Shown piece by piece: positions 27,179-35,711 of a stretch of DNA of 64,000 bases (its first letter is position 1; each line of letters starts with the position of its first letter). This DNA is from JADGHE01 sp035716025 (GTDB lineage: Bacteria > Pseudomonadota > Alphaproteobacteria > Rhizobiales > Xanthobacteraceae): NCBI GenBank assembly GCA_035716025.1, contig DASTKH010000018.1:53411-117410 (forward strand). Direction: 5' to 3'. Below the pieces are notes generated by a model that was given only the letters and a program-made list of their open reading frames with translations, searched no databases and was not told the origin of the DNA. Made by a program: the position numbers and the translations under genes.

Positions 27179-28147
27179 TCATTGCGGCTTGAGGCTGGCC
27201 GCCTGCACGATCTCCGCCCATTTCGGGATTTCCGACTTGATGTAGGCGGCGAACTCTCCGGGGCTCGAGCCCTCCACGTCGACGCCGAGCTCTGTCAACT
27301 GCTGCTTCACCGCGGGATCCCTCAAGGCGGCGACGAAGGCCCGGTTCAGCGTCTCGACGATATCCTTGGGCGTGTTGGCGGGCGCGACGAGACCGTGCCA
27401 GGTCTGCGCCTCGAAACCGGGGAAGCCGCTTTCCGCAATCGTCGGCACGTCGGGCAATGCGGCGGTGCGCTTGAGCGTCGTCACCGCGATCGCCTTGATG
27501 GTGCCGGCCTTGATGTGGGGGATGAGCGGCGGCGGCGGGTTGAAAGCCATCTGGATGTGGCCCGCAATCACCGCTTGCAGGGAAGGCCCCGTGCCCCGGA
27601 ACGGCACGTGCTGGATGTTCACGCCGGCTTTGATCTTCAAGAGCTCGCCGGCAAGATGCGCCGGCACCCCCACGCCGCCGGAACCGAAATTGTATTTGCC
27701 GGGATTTTCCTTGAGCAGCTTCAAGAGCTCGGGAAACGTGTTCGCCGGCACCGAAGGGTGCGTGTAGAGGACATTCGTTTGGGTGCCGAGAAGCCCGATC
27801 GGCGCGAAGTCCTTCACCGGGTCGTAGCCGACGTTTTTGTAGAGATGGACGTTGATCGCGAGCAGGCTGCCCGTCGCCAGCAGCATGGTGTAGCCGTCCG
27901 GCTCGGCGCGGGCGACATAGGCGCCCGCAATGCTGCCTCCGGCGCCCGGCTTGTTCTCGATGACGATCGGCTGTTTGAGGTCCTGCTCCATCCGTTTGGT
28001 GATGATGCGACTCATGACGTCGCTCGGCCCTCCGGGCGCGAAGCCGATGATGAGGGTGATGGGCTTCGTCGGAAAATCCGTCGCCGTCGCCGGCCCCGCC
28101 GCGAAAAGCGCCGCCAATCCAGCTGCGAGGGCGATCACACGTTTCAT
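27179..28147 (-). CDS. Bug-family (TctC-like) solute-binding protein
   Basis: Periplasmic receptor of 322 residues with signal peptide MKRVIALAAGLAALFAAGPA. Motifs: LIIGFAPGGPSDVMSRI, NPGKYNFGSGGVGVPAHLAG, HVPFRGTGPSLQAVIAGHIQ and LPDVPTIAE. Start ATG 28147 has GGAGG upstream. It is a close paralogue of the protein at 28784-29755: both have GSGG.G.PAHL, PFRGTGPS and MAFNPP. One small plus-strand gene lies between them. No TctA/TctB genes nearby. Confidence 0.93.
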   Translation of the reverse strand: MKRVIALAAGLAALFAAGPATATDFPTKPITLIIGFAPGGPSDVMSRIITKRMEQDLKQPIVIENKPGAGGSIAGAYVARAEPDGYTMLLATGSLLAINVHLYKNVGYDPVKDFAPIGLLGTQTNVLYTHPSVPANTFPELLKLLKENPGKYNFGSGGVGVPAHLAGELLKIKAGVNIQHVPFRGTGPSLQAVIAGHIQMAFNPPPPLIPHIKAGTIKAIAVTTLKRTAALPDVPTIAESGFPGFEAQTWHGLVAPANTPKDIVETLNRAFVAALRDPAVKQQLTELGVDVEGSSPGEFAAYIKSEIPKWAEIVQAASLKPQ

Positions 28148-28336
28148 TGTTCGTTTCCTCCGTAAGGCGGACCCGCGCTTCTTGCCGGCCCGCGACGGCA
28201 TGATGGTGCCATGGCGCCCGGGCCGCCGCTACTCCGGCACCGGGCTCTTCTGCCGCGGCGTCCACCATGCGGGCGGAACCATTGCCGGGCCGGGGCGGTT
28301 GCCGTGACGCGCGGAGGCGCGGAAAGAGGCCGAACA

Positions 28337-28717
28337 ATGGACAAGCGGGAGAGAAACCGGCCGGCAGCGGAAGAGGACCGGCGGCTTCAGGCCGACCCGG
28401 AGCTCGGTCTGAGCGGCGGCCGCGCCGCGGCCTCGCAGATTCTCTGGGTCGGCGTGGCCGTGGCGGTTGCGGTCGTCCTGCTGATCTTTGGACTGACCCG
28501 CGGCGGAGAAGAGAATGTGGCCGGGAACCCGCCCCAGCAGACCGTGCCGCCCCCGAGCGCCGGTCCGAACGCGGCGCGCACTCCGCCGGCGCAGGACAAT
28601 GTCGGTGCAAGTCCCGATGCGCGGACGGGTACGACGCAGCGTTCGTCGGACGTCGACGCCGTCGGCGGCAGCAGCACGCGCAACCCCGGCTCCGGCAAGG
28701 TGGCCCCGCCGCAATAG
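28337..28717 (+). CDS. Single-pass membrane protein, unknown
   Basis: A 126-residue protein with a charged N-terminus (about 33 residues), one hydrophobic helix (ILWVGVAVAVAVVLLIFGL, about residues 36-54) and a Pro/Gly/Ser-rich tail of low complexity. I do not recognise a family. An AGAGG lies upstream of the ATG. It stands alone between two minus-strand Bug genes. Confidence 0.6.
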   Translation: MDKRERNRPAAEEDRRLQADPELGLSGGRAAASQILWVGVAVAVAVVLLIFGLTRGGEENVAGNPPQQTVPPPSAGPNAARTPPAQDNVGASPDARTGTTQRSSDVDAVGGSSTRNPGSGKVAPPQ

Positions 28718-28783
28718 GTAAGTGCCGACGTCGGCGGCCCGCCCCGGCGCTCGCCTGGCGGCCCGTCCGGCTTCGGCCGAAGC

Positions 28784-29755
28784 TCAGTCCGTCTTGATCC
28801 CGGCGCTCTTGATGAGCTCCGCAAACATGGGAATTTCATTGCGCACAAGCGCGCGCATGTCCTCCGAGCTGCCGGGCGTCAGATCGACTCCGAGTTCGTT
28901 GAGCTGTTTTTTGACGGCCGGGTCGCCGAGCGTCGCGTGCAGCGCGCGCCGCAAGGTGTCGACGATTTCCTTCGGCGTCTTCGCCGGAACCACGAGGCCG
29001 TGCCAGTTCTTGGTGTCGAAGCCCGGGTAGCCGCTCTCATCTATGGTCGGCACGTCCGGAAGCGCGCCCGAACGCTTCGGCGAGGTGACCGCAAGCGCGC
29101 GTACCTGGCCCGCCTGGATGAAAGGGATGAGCGGCGCGGGAGGATTAAAAGCCATCTGAATATGTCCGGCGACGACCGCTTGGATCGACGGGCCGGTACC
29201 GCGGAACGGCACATGCGCGATCTCCAGACCCGCCCGCTTCTTCAACAGTTCGCCCGACAGGTGCGCCGGCGTGCCGATGCCGCCCGATCCGAAATTCAGC
29301 TTGCCGGGACTGGCCTTCGCGAGCGCAACGAGCTCCGCGAAGCTCTTCGCCTCGACGGCGGGATGCACATAGAGCACGTCCGGCTGCGTGCCGATCATGG
29401 AAACGAACTCGAAGTCTTTTTCCGGATCGTAGCCGACATTCTTCAGAACATTGGGGTTGATGGTGAGCGCCGCGTTCGTGCCGAGCATTACGGTGTAGCC
29501 ATCCGGCGCCGCCCGCGAGACGACCTGCGCCGCGAGACTTCCGCCTGCGCCCGCGCGGTTCTCGATGATCATCGGCTGCTTGAGTTCCTGCTCCATGCGA
29601 CGACCGATGATGCGTGAGAGCACATCGCTCGGCCCGCCGGGCGCGAAACCGATCACGAAGGTGATCGGCCGATTGGGATAAACGTCCGCCGCCGCGGCGG
29701 GCGCCGCGAAACCGAAAGCGGCGACGCCCGCCGCCAAAGCCACGATCTTGATCAT
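28784..29755 (-). CDS. Bug-family (TctC-like) solute-binding protein
   Basis: Periplasmic receptor of 323 residues with a Sec signal (MIKIVALAAGVAAFGFAAPA). Motifs: FVIGFAPGGPSDVLSRI, SPGKLNFGSGGIGTPAHLSG, HVPFRGTGPSIQAVVAGHIQ and LPDVPTIDE. Close paralogue of the protein at 27179-28147, suggesting local duplication; ligands (organic acids or similar) may differ. No transporter membrane genes nearby. Confidence 0.93.
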   Translation of the reverse strand: MIKIVALAAGVAAFGFAAPAAAADVYPNRPITFVIGFAPGGPSDVLSRIIGRRMEQELKQPMIIENRAGAGGSLAAQVVSRAAPDGYTVMLGTNAALTINPNVLKNVGYDPEKDFEFVSMIGTQPDVLYVHPAVEAKSFAELVALAKASPGKLNFGSGGIGTPAHLSGELLKKRAGLEIAHVPFRGTGPSIQAVVAGHIQMAFNPPAPLIPFIQAGQVRALAVTSPKRSGALPDVPTIDESGYPGFDTKNWHGLVVPAKTPKEIVDTLRRALHATLGDPAVKKQLNELGVDLTPGSSEDMRALVRNEIPMFAELIKSAGIKTD

Positions 29756-29904
29756 GCCTTCCTCCCGACGCGGCTGCCTTCGTGGGAGCCGCCTTGCGCG
29801 CAGGCGACACCTGCGCTCACGGCACGATCATACCGTTGCCCGAGCCGGCGAAGACAAGGCGAAGGGCTTGCGCAGACGGCGGCAGGATGCCGCAGGAGGG
29901 TGGA

Positions 29905-30090
29905 TCAGCCGAACAGCGCGGCGTAGAGGCCGAAGCCGAGCGTGGCGCTCACCACCGCCTCGACGGCGCTGAATTCGAGATGATCGAGCGTGCCGCCAAA
30001 AAGCGGAAAGATCATGCGGCCGGCCGGCACCATCAGGCTCACGACCAGGGCGACGCACAGAAGTTTCATCACCAAGGGGCTGTCTTTCAT
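29905..30090 (-). CDS. Small membrane protein, unknown
   Basis: A 61-residue protein reading MKDSPLVMKLLCVALVVSLM at its start, with two hydrophobic segments (about 8-25 and 43-60) separated by a short loop with FPLFGGTLDHLEFS. No family recognised. An AAGGG precedes the ATG at 30090. It lies 119 bases downstream of the DUF2214 gene on the same strand and could belong to its operon. Confidence 0.55.
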   Translation of the reverse strand: MKDSPLVMKLLCVALVVSLMVPAGRMIFPLFGGTLDHLEFSAVEAVVSATLGFGLYAALFG

Positions 30091-30209
30091 GGCATCCGAA
30101 CCCTTGAAGCCTTGGGCGCCGATGGCACGGAATCGACGCGGCGGCAGATAGCACGCCCTCTGCCGGCCTTTCCAGAGCGGGCGAGAAGGCGCGCCGCCCC
30201 GGGCGCGGA

Positions 30210-30656
30210 TCACACCCAGCCACCCCGCGCCATGAGGGCCGCGCAGAACAGAATGACGACGAGCGCCGCCAGCTCGACATGCAGGATGGTGCGCACCGTC
30301 TGCATCCGGCCTTCCGGCACGGACGGTGCCTGACCGCGCGCCAGTCCCTTGCGCCAGGAGAGAAATTCCCGTGTCGGCACGATGGACAGGAGGGCCACGG
30401 CAACGAACAGCGTGAGCTTTGTGAGAAAGGCGTGGTTTGCGAAGTAGTAGGCGGCGCCCTTCTCGAAGAAGAACACGCGCGCAAGCCCGACGAGCAGAAG
30501 AAGCCCGGCGGAGGCGCCGACGACAGCATCGGCGGCGAGAATGCGCCGGGCGCTCCACGGCGTGAGTTCCCCGCGCACCAGCACGAACTCAACCGCGAGC
30601 GCTGCGGTAAGCGTGAATGCCGAAAGATGGTGGAGAAACGCAAGAAGCGTCGTCAC
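30210..30656 (-). CDS. DUF2214 family membrane protein
   Basis: A 148-residue protein with four hydrophobic segments. The stretch LLAFLHHLSAFTLTAALAVE at the N-terminus and RVFFFEKGAAYYFANHAFLTKL in the middle match DUF2214; function unknown. I chose GTG 30656, which follows GGGAGG and starts directly before the conserved LLAFLHHL. The frame is open upstream to 30812, inside the pirin gene. It is 38 bases behind the pirin gene. Confidence 0.82.
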   Translation of the reverse strand: MTTLLAFLHHLSAFTLTAALAVEFVLVRGELTPWSARRILAADAVVGASAGLLLLVGLARVFFFEKGAAYYFANHAFLTKLTLFVAVALLSIVPTREFLSWRKGLARGQAPSVPEGRMQTVRTILHVELAALVVILFCAALMARGGWV

Positions 30657-30694
30657 GGCCCCTCCCCCCGCGCCTTGCGCGCCGCGCCCTACCC

Positions 30695-31615
30695 TCAGCG
30701 CTCGGGCAACGGAATGAACTCGCTCTCGCCCGGCACGGGTGCGAAGCGGCCGCTTTTCCAGTCCTCTTTCGCCTGCTCGATCCGCTCGCGCCGCGAGGAG
30801 ACGAAATTCCACCAGATGTAACGCGGCCCCTCAAGCGCACTGCCGCCAAGGAACATCAGTCGCGACGGCCGCACCGCCTTCACGGTGATGCGGTCGCCCG
30901 GGCGGAAAATGAGGAGGCACGGGCCCTCGAAGCGCTCGCCCGCAATCTCCACCTCGCCCTCGACGACATAAATCGCCCGCTCCTCGTATTCGGGATCGAG
31001 TGGGGCGGACACCTCCGCCGCAAGCCGCACTTCGGCGTAGAGCCACGGTGACAGCATCGCAACCGGCGCAGTTCTGCCGAAGGCGGTGCCGGCGATAACG
31101 CGCGCCCAAAGCCCGCCGTCTTCGACGACCGGGAGATCCGTGGCCTCGAAATGCTGGAACGAAGGCGCGATCTCCTCCTGCTGTTCCGGCAGCGCGATCC
31201 AGCTCTGAATGCCGAACAGGCCCTGCCCGCCGACGCGCGCCTCAGCCGGCGTGCGCTCGGAATGTGCGATCCCGCGGCCCGCCGTCATCAGGTTCATGGC
31301 GCCGGGCACGATCGCGAGCGCATTGCCCTCCGAGTCGCGGTGCATGACGCGGCCATCGAAAAGATAGGTGACGGTCGCAAGCCCGATGTGCGGATGGGGC
31401 CGCACGTCCATTCCCTGCCCGGCGATGAACTGCACCGGCCCCATCTGGTCGAAGAAGATGAAGGGCCCGACCATCTGCCGGCGTCCGTGCGGCAGGGCTC
31501 GGCGGACCGCGAAACCGTCGCCGAGATCGCGCACGCGCGGCACCACGATGACCTCCAGCGCATCGCAGGAGCGCTTGTCGCCAAGCTCGGGATCGTTGGA
31601 AGGCATCCAGCTCAT
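30695..31615 (-). CDS. Pirin family protein
   Basis: Bicupin of 306 residues. The N-terminal cupin keeps the metal ligands: HPH in RPHPHIGLATVTYLF and the later H and E in IAHSERTP. FGIQSWIALP is typical of pirins, and the C-terminal cupin ends with WWNFVSSRRERIEQAKEDW. Bacterial pirins include quercetinase-like dioxygenases and metabolic regulators; the role here is unknown. ATG 31615 with AAGGG upstream. It is divergent from the VOC gene. Confidence 0.92.
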   Translation of the reverse strand: MSWMPSNDPELGDKRSCDALEVIVVPRVRDLGDGFAVRRALPHGRRQMVGPFIFFDQMGPVQFIAGQGMDVRPHPHIGLATVTYLFDGRVMHRDSEGNALAIVPGAMNLMTAGRGIAHSERTPAEARVGGQGLFGIQSWIALPEQQEEIAPSFQHFEATDLPVVEDGGLWARVIAGTAFGRTAPVAMLSPWLYAEVRLAAEVSAPLDPEYEERAIYVVEGEVEIAGERFEGPCLLIFRPGDRITVKAVRPSRLMFLGGSALEGPRYIWWNFVSSRRERIEQAKEDWKSGRFAPVPGESEFIPLPER

Positions 31616-31763
31616 GACACCACCCTTGCGTTGAGAGCGTTCGAACGAATTCTCGGCCTTCGGATAGGCCGCCAAGGTGCCAACAAAAAGGCGCCATTGG
31701 GCGCCACCCTCGCGAGGCTTCCGTCACGTCCCCGTCGCACAACCCGCATGCAAGGAGTCGACC

Positions 31764-32219
31764 ATGGCAGCGAAGCCGATTCCCGACGGCTATCACACCG
31801 TCACGCCTTACCTGATCGCGCAGGACGCGGACAAAGTCGTCGAATTCATGAAGAAGGCATTCGGCGCGAAGCCTTCCTTCGAGCCGATGACGACGCCGGA
31901 CGGCAGGCTCATGCACGCCGATCTCACGATCGGCGACTCGCATGTCATGATCTCCGAGGCGACCCCGCAGCATCCGGCGATGGCGTGCATGATCCACCTC
32001 TATGTGCCGGACGTCGACGCAACCTACCGGCAGGCCCTCGCGGCCGGCGGCGTCTCGACGATGGAGCCGGCGGACCAGTTCTACGGCGATCGCGGCGGCG
32101 CGGTGAAGGATCCGGGCGGCAACCATTGGTACATCGCGACGCACAAAGAAGACGTCGCAATCGACGAGCTGCGCCGGCGCGCAGAGGCGCATATGCGGCA
32201 ACAGGGCCGCGCCGCCTAA
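31764..32219 (+). CDS. VOC superfamily (PhnB/glyoxalase-like) protein
   Basis: A 151-residue vicinal-oxygen-chelate protein with two beta-alpha-beta-beta-beta modules. It has the PhnB-like start YHTVTPYLIAQDADKVVEFM, and the second module contains QFYGDRGGAVKDPGGNHWYIATH. Such proteins include glyoxalase, bleomycin-resistance and dioxygenase relatives; the activity cannot be told. AAGGAG lies 8 bases before the ATG. Confidence 0.9.
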   Translation: MAAKPIPDGYHTVTPYLIAQDADKVVEFMKKAFGAKPSFEPMTTPDGRLMHADLTIGDSHVMISEATPQHPAMACMIHLYVPDVDATYRQALAAGGVSTMEPADQFYGDRGGAVKDPGGNHWYIATHKEDVAIDELRRRAEAHMRQQGRAA

Positions 32220-32247
32220 ATTCGCCCGCCGCGCGCAGGTTTGCGCA

Positions 32248-32280
32248 ACCGGCCGCGACGCCCGCAGCGCCGCGGCCGGT
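32248..32280. terminator. Hairpin between convergent genes
   Basis: ACCGGCCGCG (32248-32257) pairs perfectly with CGCGGCCGGT (32271-32280) around a 13-base loop. It lies between two genes that converge. There is no clear T-tract on either side, so termination is only plausible. Confidence 0.35.
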
Positions 32281-32361
32281 TCGGGAAAATTTGCTTTCCG
32301 GGAGCTCGCTTGCCCCCTTCGGGCTCCGCCCGCTCAGGGGAAAAGCACGAGCGGCCGCGGG

Positions 32362-32601
32362 CTAATCGAGCCAAGGCTGCAGCAGGGGCTTGGCGATGTT
32401 GAGCTGGCGCGCAACGCCTTCCGGCGGCACGCCCATCGCGGAAAGGCAGGCCGCGATCTGCCGCTCTGCATCCTCCCAGGACAAGCCCTGCCGGTAGCAG
32501 CATTCGAGATAGGCCAGCGCGCGCTCGCGACTAAATTCCGGCACGGCAAGCGGCGCCGCCTCGTCCAGGAAGCAGCGGCGGACGAGCTCTTCGCAGGGCA
32601 T
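32362..32601 (-). CDS. Small conserved-looking protein, unknown
   Basis: A 79-residue soluble, mostly helical protein beginning MPCEELVRRCFLDEAAPLAV with the central stretch ALAYLECCYRQGLSWEDAER. It has four cysteines (CEE, CF, CC.. region, AACLS) but no paired metal motif. A strong AAGGAGG precedes the ATG at 32601. I do not recognise the family. Confidence 0.6.
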   Translation of the reverse strand: MPCEELVRRCFLDEAAPLAVPEFSRERALAYLECCYRQGLSWEDAERQIAACLSAMGVPPEGVARQLNIAKPLLQPWLD

Positions 32602-32982
32602 GGAAGCCTCCTTCGCAAGGCGCGGCTCTGCGGCACGCGCGCTTCTTCGTGCGGCAGCCCTCCGGGTCCGTGCAAGGGCTGAGAAAATGCGCGCCCCGTT
32701 TGGCGCGAAGCGCAAGGCCGCAAACGCGAGCCGGTGCTCTGTGCCCCTTTGCTTTCGCCGCCGCCCTCGCGCGCGGCACGCGATACCGTCATCACTTTTC
32801 CTTGAAATGACCGCGAACGCTCTGCGAATTCGCCACCTCAGCACGGCCTCCTCGGGCGCGTCTCGCGATGAGGCAACCGGGCGGCTTCCCTGCTGCCCCC
32901 CACCGAGCGGCGGCGGACGCATCGCGAGACGGCGCAGTCGCGTCACGACATCCGTTCGCGCGCCCGCATGAGGAGGAGAGCC
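32602..32982. other. Intergenic region with long inverted repeat
   Basis: There is no gene I can support in these 381 bases. It should hold divergent promoters for the small protein and the glycine-rich protein. The only clear structure is the inverted repeat at 32859-32931. Confidence 0.45.
32859..32931. repeat. Perfect 12-bp inverted repeat
   Basis: CGTCTCGCGATG (32859-32870) and CATCGCGAGACG (32920-32931) are perfect inverted copies separated by 49 bases. They lie 52 bases before the start of the glycine-rich protein gene. They could be paired operator half-sites or the stem of a leader RNA. Confidence 0.55.
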
Positions 32983-33303
32983 ATGACCAAATCCGTCAAG
33001 ACAGCGCTCGTTGCGGCGGCGATCGCGACAGCTCTCGCAGGTCCGGCATTCGCCCAGGGCCTGTCGACCGACACGCAGAGCCGCGGGGCCGCCCAGGGAT
33101 CGGTCGGGGCCGGTTCGGGTGCGGGGGGCGGCGCATCCGTCTCGGGCTCAGGCGCAACACGCGGGCAAGCGGCGACCCCGGGCGTGCGCCTCGGCACCGA
33201 AGGCAAGGTCAAAGGCAAAGGCTCGGTGAACACCGGGCGCGGCGCCGGCGCGAAGACGGGTGCCGGAGCGGGTGTCGGCATCGGCACCGGCACCGGAAGG
33301 TAA
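32983..33303 (+). CDS. Secreted glycine-rich small protein
   Basis: A 106-residue protein with a Sec signal (MTKSVKTALVAAAIATALA, cleaved near AFAQG). The mature part is low-complexity, rich in Gly, Ala, Ser and Thr, with repeats such as GAGSGAGGGA and GAGAGVGIGTGTG. It has no cysteine and no recognised domain. A strong AGGAGGAGAG precedes the ATG at 32983. Similar short Gly-rich exported proteins are common in Rhizobiales; the role is unknown. Confidence 0.7.
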   Translation: MTKSVKTALVAAAIATALAGPAFAQGLSTDTQSRGAAQGSVGAGSGAGGGASVSGSGATRGQAATPGVRLGTEGKVKGKGSVNTGRGAGAKTGAGAGVGIGTGTGR

Positions 33304-33315
33304 CAAATGACGTGC

Positions 33316-33344
33316 GCGGCCGGCCGCCGGACGCGGCCGGCCGC
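33316..33344 (+). terminator. GC-rich hairpin after the glycine-rich gene
   Basis: GCGGCCGGC (33316-33324) pairs with GCCGGCCGC (33336-33344) around an 11-base loop, 12 bases after the stop codon. No T-tract follows. Confidence 0.35.
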
Positions 33345-33587
33345 TACGCCGGGACGACCGCCGCATGACTGATATCGGTTCGGTCCCTTTTTCACAGCCC
33401 CGTCACGCGCGCGTGCGCTCGGCTGCGTTCGCGTGCGAGCCTTGCGTACAGGGTCGTGGATCACCTCTCCGGCGGTCGTCCGCGCCTTGGCCGGATTCCT
33501 TGCGACTCGCCGGCCCGTCGTCGTCCATGTTCAGAGTGGTCCGCAAGCAAAACGCAGGACACAGCCGGTGGGCCGACCAAAATCGTT

Positions 33588-35123
33588 CTACAATGGCAGG
33601 TTGTCGTGCTTGCGGGGGGGCATTTCGACCTTCTTGGCGCGAAGCATCGCGAGCGCGCGGGCAATGCGGCGGCGCGTTGTGCGCGGCATGATCACGTCGT
33701 CGATATAGCCGCGCTCGGCGGCGACGAAAGGCGACAGAAAGCGGTCCTCGTATTCCTTGGTGCGCGCGGCGATCTTGTCCGGGTCGCCGATGTCCTGGCG
33801 GAAGATGATTTCGACCGCGCCCTTTGCCCCCATCACCGCGATCTGCGCGGTCGGCCAGGCATAGTTCACATCGCCGCCCACATGTTTGGAGGCCATCACG
33901 TCATAGGCGCCGCCGAACGCCTTGCGGGTGATGACGGTGACGAGCGGCACCGTCGCCTGGCTGTAGGCGAAAAGAAGCTTCGCGCCGTGCTTGATGAGGC
34001 CGCCATATTCCTGCGCCGTGCCAGGGAGGAAGCCCGGCACGTCCACGAAAGTCACGATCGGGATGCCGAAAGCGTCGCAGAAACGCACGAAGCGCGCCGC
34101 CTTGCGGGAGGCATCGGAATCGAGCACGCCCGCAAGCACCATCGGCTGGTTGGCGACGAAGCCCACGGTGCGGCCGCCGATGCGCCCGAAACCCACGACC
34201 ATGTTGCGCGCATAGGTCTCGCCGATCTCGAAGAAATCGCCCTCGTCGGCCACTTTGAGGATCAATTCCTTGATGTCATAGGGCTTGTTGGGATTGTCGG
34301 GAACGAGCGTGTCGAGGCTTTCGTCCTCCCGCTCGACATCATCGAAGGACGGCCATTCCGGCACGCCGGCCTCGCAATGGGCGGGGAGGAAGTCGATCAA
34401 CCGGCGCATCTGCAGCAGGCATTCGACGTCGTTCTCATAAGCGCCGTCGGCCACACCGGAGCGCGTCGTGTGCACCGTGGCGCCGCCAAGCTCTTCGGCG
34501 CTCACCACTTCGTTGGTCACGGTCTTCACGACGTCCGGCCCGGTCACGAACATGTAGCTTGTGTCCCGCACCATGAAGATGAAGTCGGTCATCGCCGGCG
34601 AATAGACGTCGCCGCCCGCGCACGGGCCCATGATCACCGAAATCTGCGGGATCACCCCGGAGGCGACGACGTTGCGCTTGAACACGTCGCCGTAGCCGCC
34701 GAGCGCCGCCACTCCTTCCTGGATTCGGGCGCCGCCGGCATCGAACAGGCCGATGATCGGCGCGCGCGCCCTCATCGCCATGTCCTGGATCTTGGTGATC
34801 TTGATCGCATGCGTCTCGGAAAGCGAGCCGCCGAACACCGTGAAATCCTTGGCGAAGACGAACACCGTGCGCCCGTTCACCGTGCCCCAGCCGGTAACGA
34901 CCCCGTCGCCCGGAATCTTCGGCTGGCGGTCCATGCCGAACTCGGTGCAACGGTGTTCGACGAACATGTCGAACTCCTCGAAGGAGTCGCGGTCGAGCAA
35001 CAGCGCGATGCGCTCGCGCGCGGTGAGCTTGCCGCGCTTGTGCTGCGCGGCGATGCGCGCCTCCCCGCCGCCGAGCCGCGCCCGCGCGCGGCGCGCCTCC
35101 AGTTTCTCGAGAATATCCTTCAT
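33588..35123 (-). CDS. Acyl-CoA carboxylase beta subunit (propionyl-CoA type)
   Basis: Carboxyltransferase chain of a biotin-dependent acyl-CoA carboxylase, 511 residues. N-terminal crotonase-like domain: GKLTARERIALLLDRDSFEE, then GARIQEGVAALGGYGDVF and MGPCAGGDVYSPA. C-terminal domain: VPGFLPGTAQEYGGLIKHGAKLL (in part) and KAFGGAYDVMASKH. This matches propionyl-/methylmalonyl-CoA carboxylase beta chains. The biotinylated alpha chain is not in the window. It runs divergently from the DUF4260 gene. Confidence 0.93.
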   Translation of the reverse strand: MKDILEKLEARRARARLGGGEARIAAQHKRGKLTARERIALLLDRDSFEEFDMFVEHRCTEFGMDRQPKIPGDGVVTGWGTVNGRTVFVFAKDFTVFGGSLSETHAIKITKIQDMAMRARAPIIGLFDAGGARIQEGVAALGGYGDVFKRNVVASGVIPQISVIMGPCAGGDVYSPAMTDFIFMVRDTSYMFVTGPDVVKTVTNEVVSAEELGGATVHTTRSGVADGAYENDVECLLQMRRLIDFLPAHCEAGVPEWPSFDDVEREDESLDTLVPDNPNKPYDIKELILKVADEGDFFEIGETYARNMVVGFGRIGGRTVGFVANQPMVLAGVLDSDASRKAARFVRFCDAFGIPIVTFVDVPGFLPGTAQEYGGLIKHGAKLLFAYSQATVPLVTVITRKAFGGAYDVMASKHVGGDVNYAWPTAQIAVMGAKGAVEIIFRQDIGDPDKIAARTKEYEDRFLSPFVAAERGYIDDVIMPRTTRRRIARALAMLRAKKVEMPPRKHDNLPL

Positions 35124-35280
35124 GCCGTCTGCCCGACTCCCAATCCCCGCATGGATAGCACGGCCGCAGGGCCAATCCGACTGCGGCGCGGCCGCTTTCC
35201 GCCGGCTGCCGGCTTTGCCGCCGCCGTGCTATGGCGAACGCGCGGCGCAAGGCGCCGCTCCCTGTCTTGCGAGGCTTAGC

Positions 35281-35679
35281 ATGGCCGACCCTCAGACCCC
35301 CGCCGGCGTGACCGGCCTGCCGCGGCTTCTGCTGCGGCTCGAAGGCGCGGCACTGCTTGGGCTTTCGCTCTATCTCTATCCCCGCGTCGCGGAGTCCTGG
35401 TGGCTGTTCGCCGGGCTTGTTCTTTTGCCGGACCTGAGCTTTCTCGGCTATCTCGCCGGGCCGCGGGCCGGCGCGCGCCTCTACAACGCCGCCCACACGC
35501 TGCTCGGGCCGATCGCCCTCGCCCTCGCCGGGATGATGCTGCCGGCCATCGTCCTGGTCGCCATCGCCCTCGTCTGGGCCGCCCATATCGGTGCCGACCG
35601 GCTGCTCGGCTTCGGCTTGAAATACGAGGCGGGGTTCGGTTTCACTCACCTCGGCCGCGTGGGCCGCCCGCCCTCCTGA
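35281..35679 (+). CDS. DUF4260 family membrane protein
   Basis: A 132-residue protein with three or four hydrophobic segments. LLPDLSFLGYLAGPRAGARLYN followed by an H in NAAHTLLGP and the late DRLLGFGLKYEAGFGFTHLG (in part) match DUF4260; function unknown. GAGG precedes the ATG. The hydroxyacid oxidase gene follows 32 bases later on the same strand. Confidence 0.85.
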   Translation: MADPQTPAGVTGLPRLLLRLEGAALLGLSLYLYPRVAESWWLFAGLVLLPDLSFLGYLAGPRAGARLYNAAHTLLGPIALALAGMMLPAIVLVAIALVWAAHIGADRLLGFGLKYEAGFGFTHLGRVGRPPS

Positions 35680-35711
35680 CCGCTTTCTTCTTCCTCCCGA
35701 GACGACACCCG

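Noticed and set aside
33456..35279. Plus-strand ORF of 607 codons opposite the acyl-CoA carboxylase gene
   Set aside because: Shadow of a well-supported minus-strand gene.
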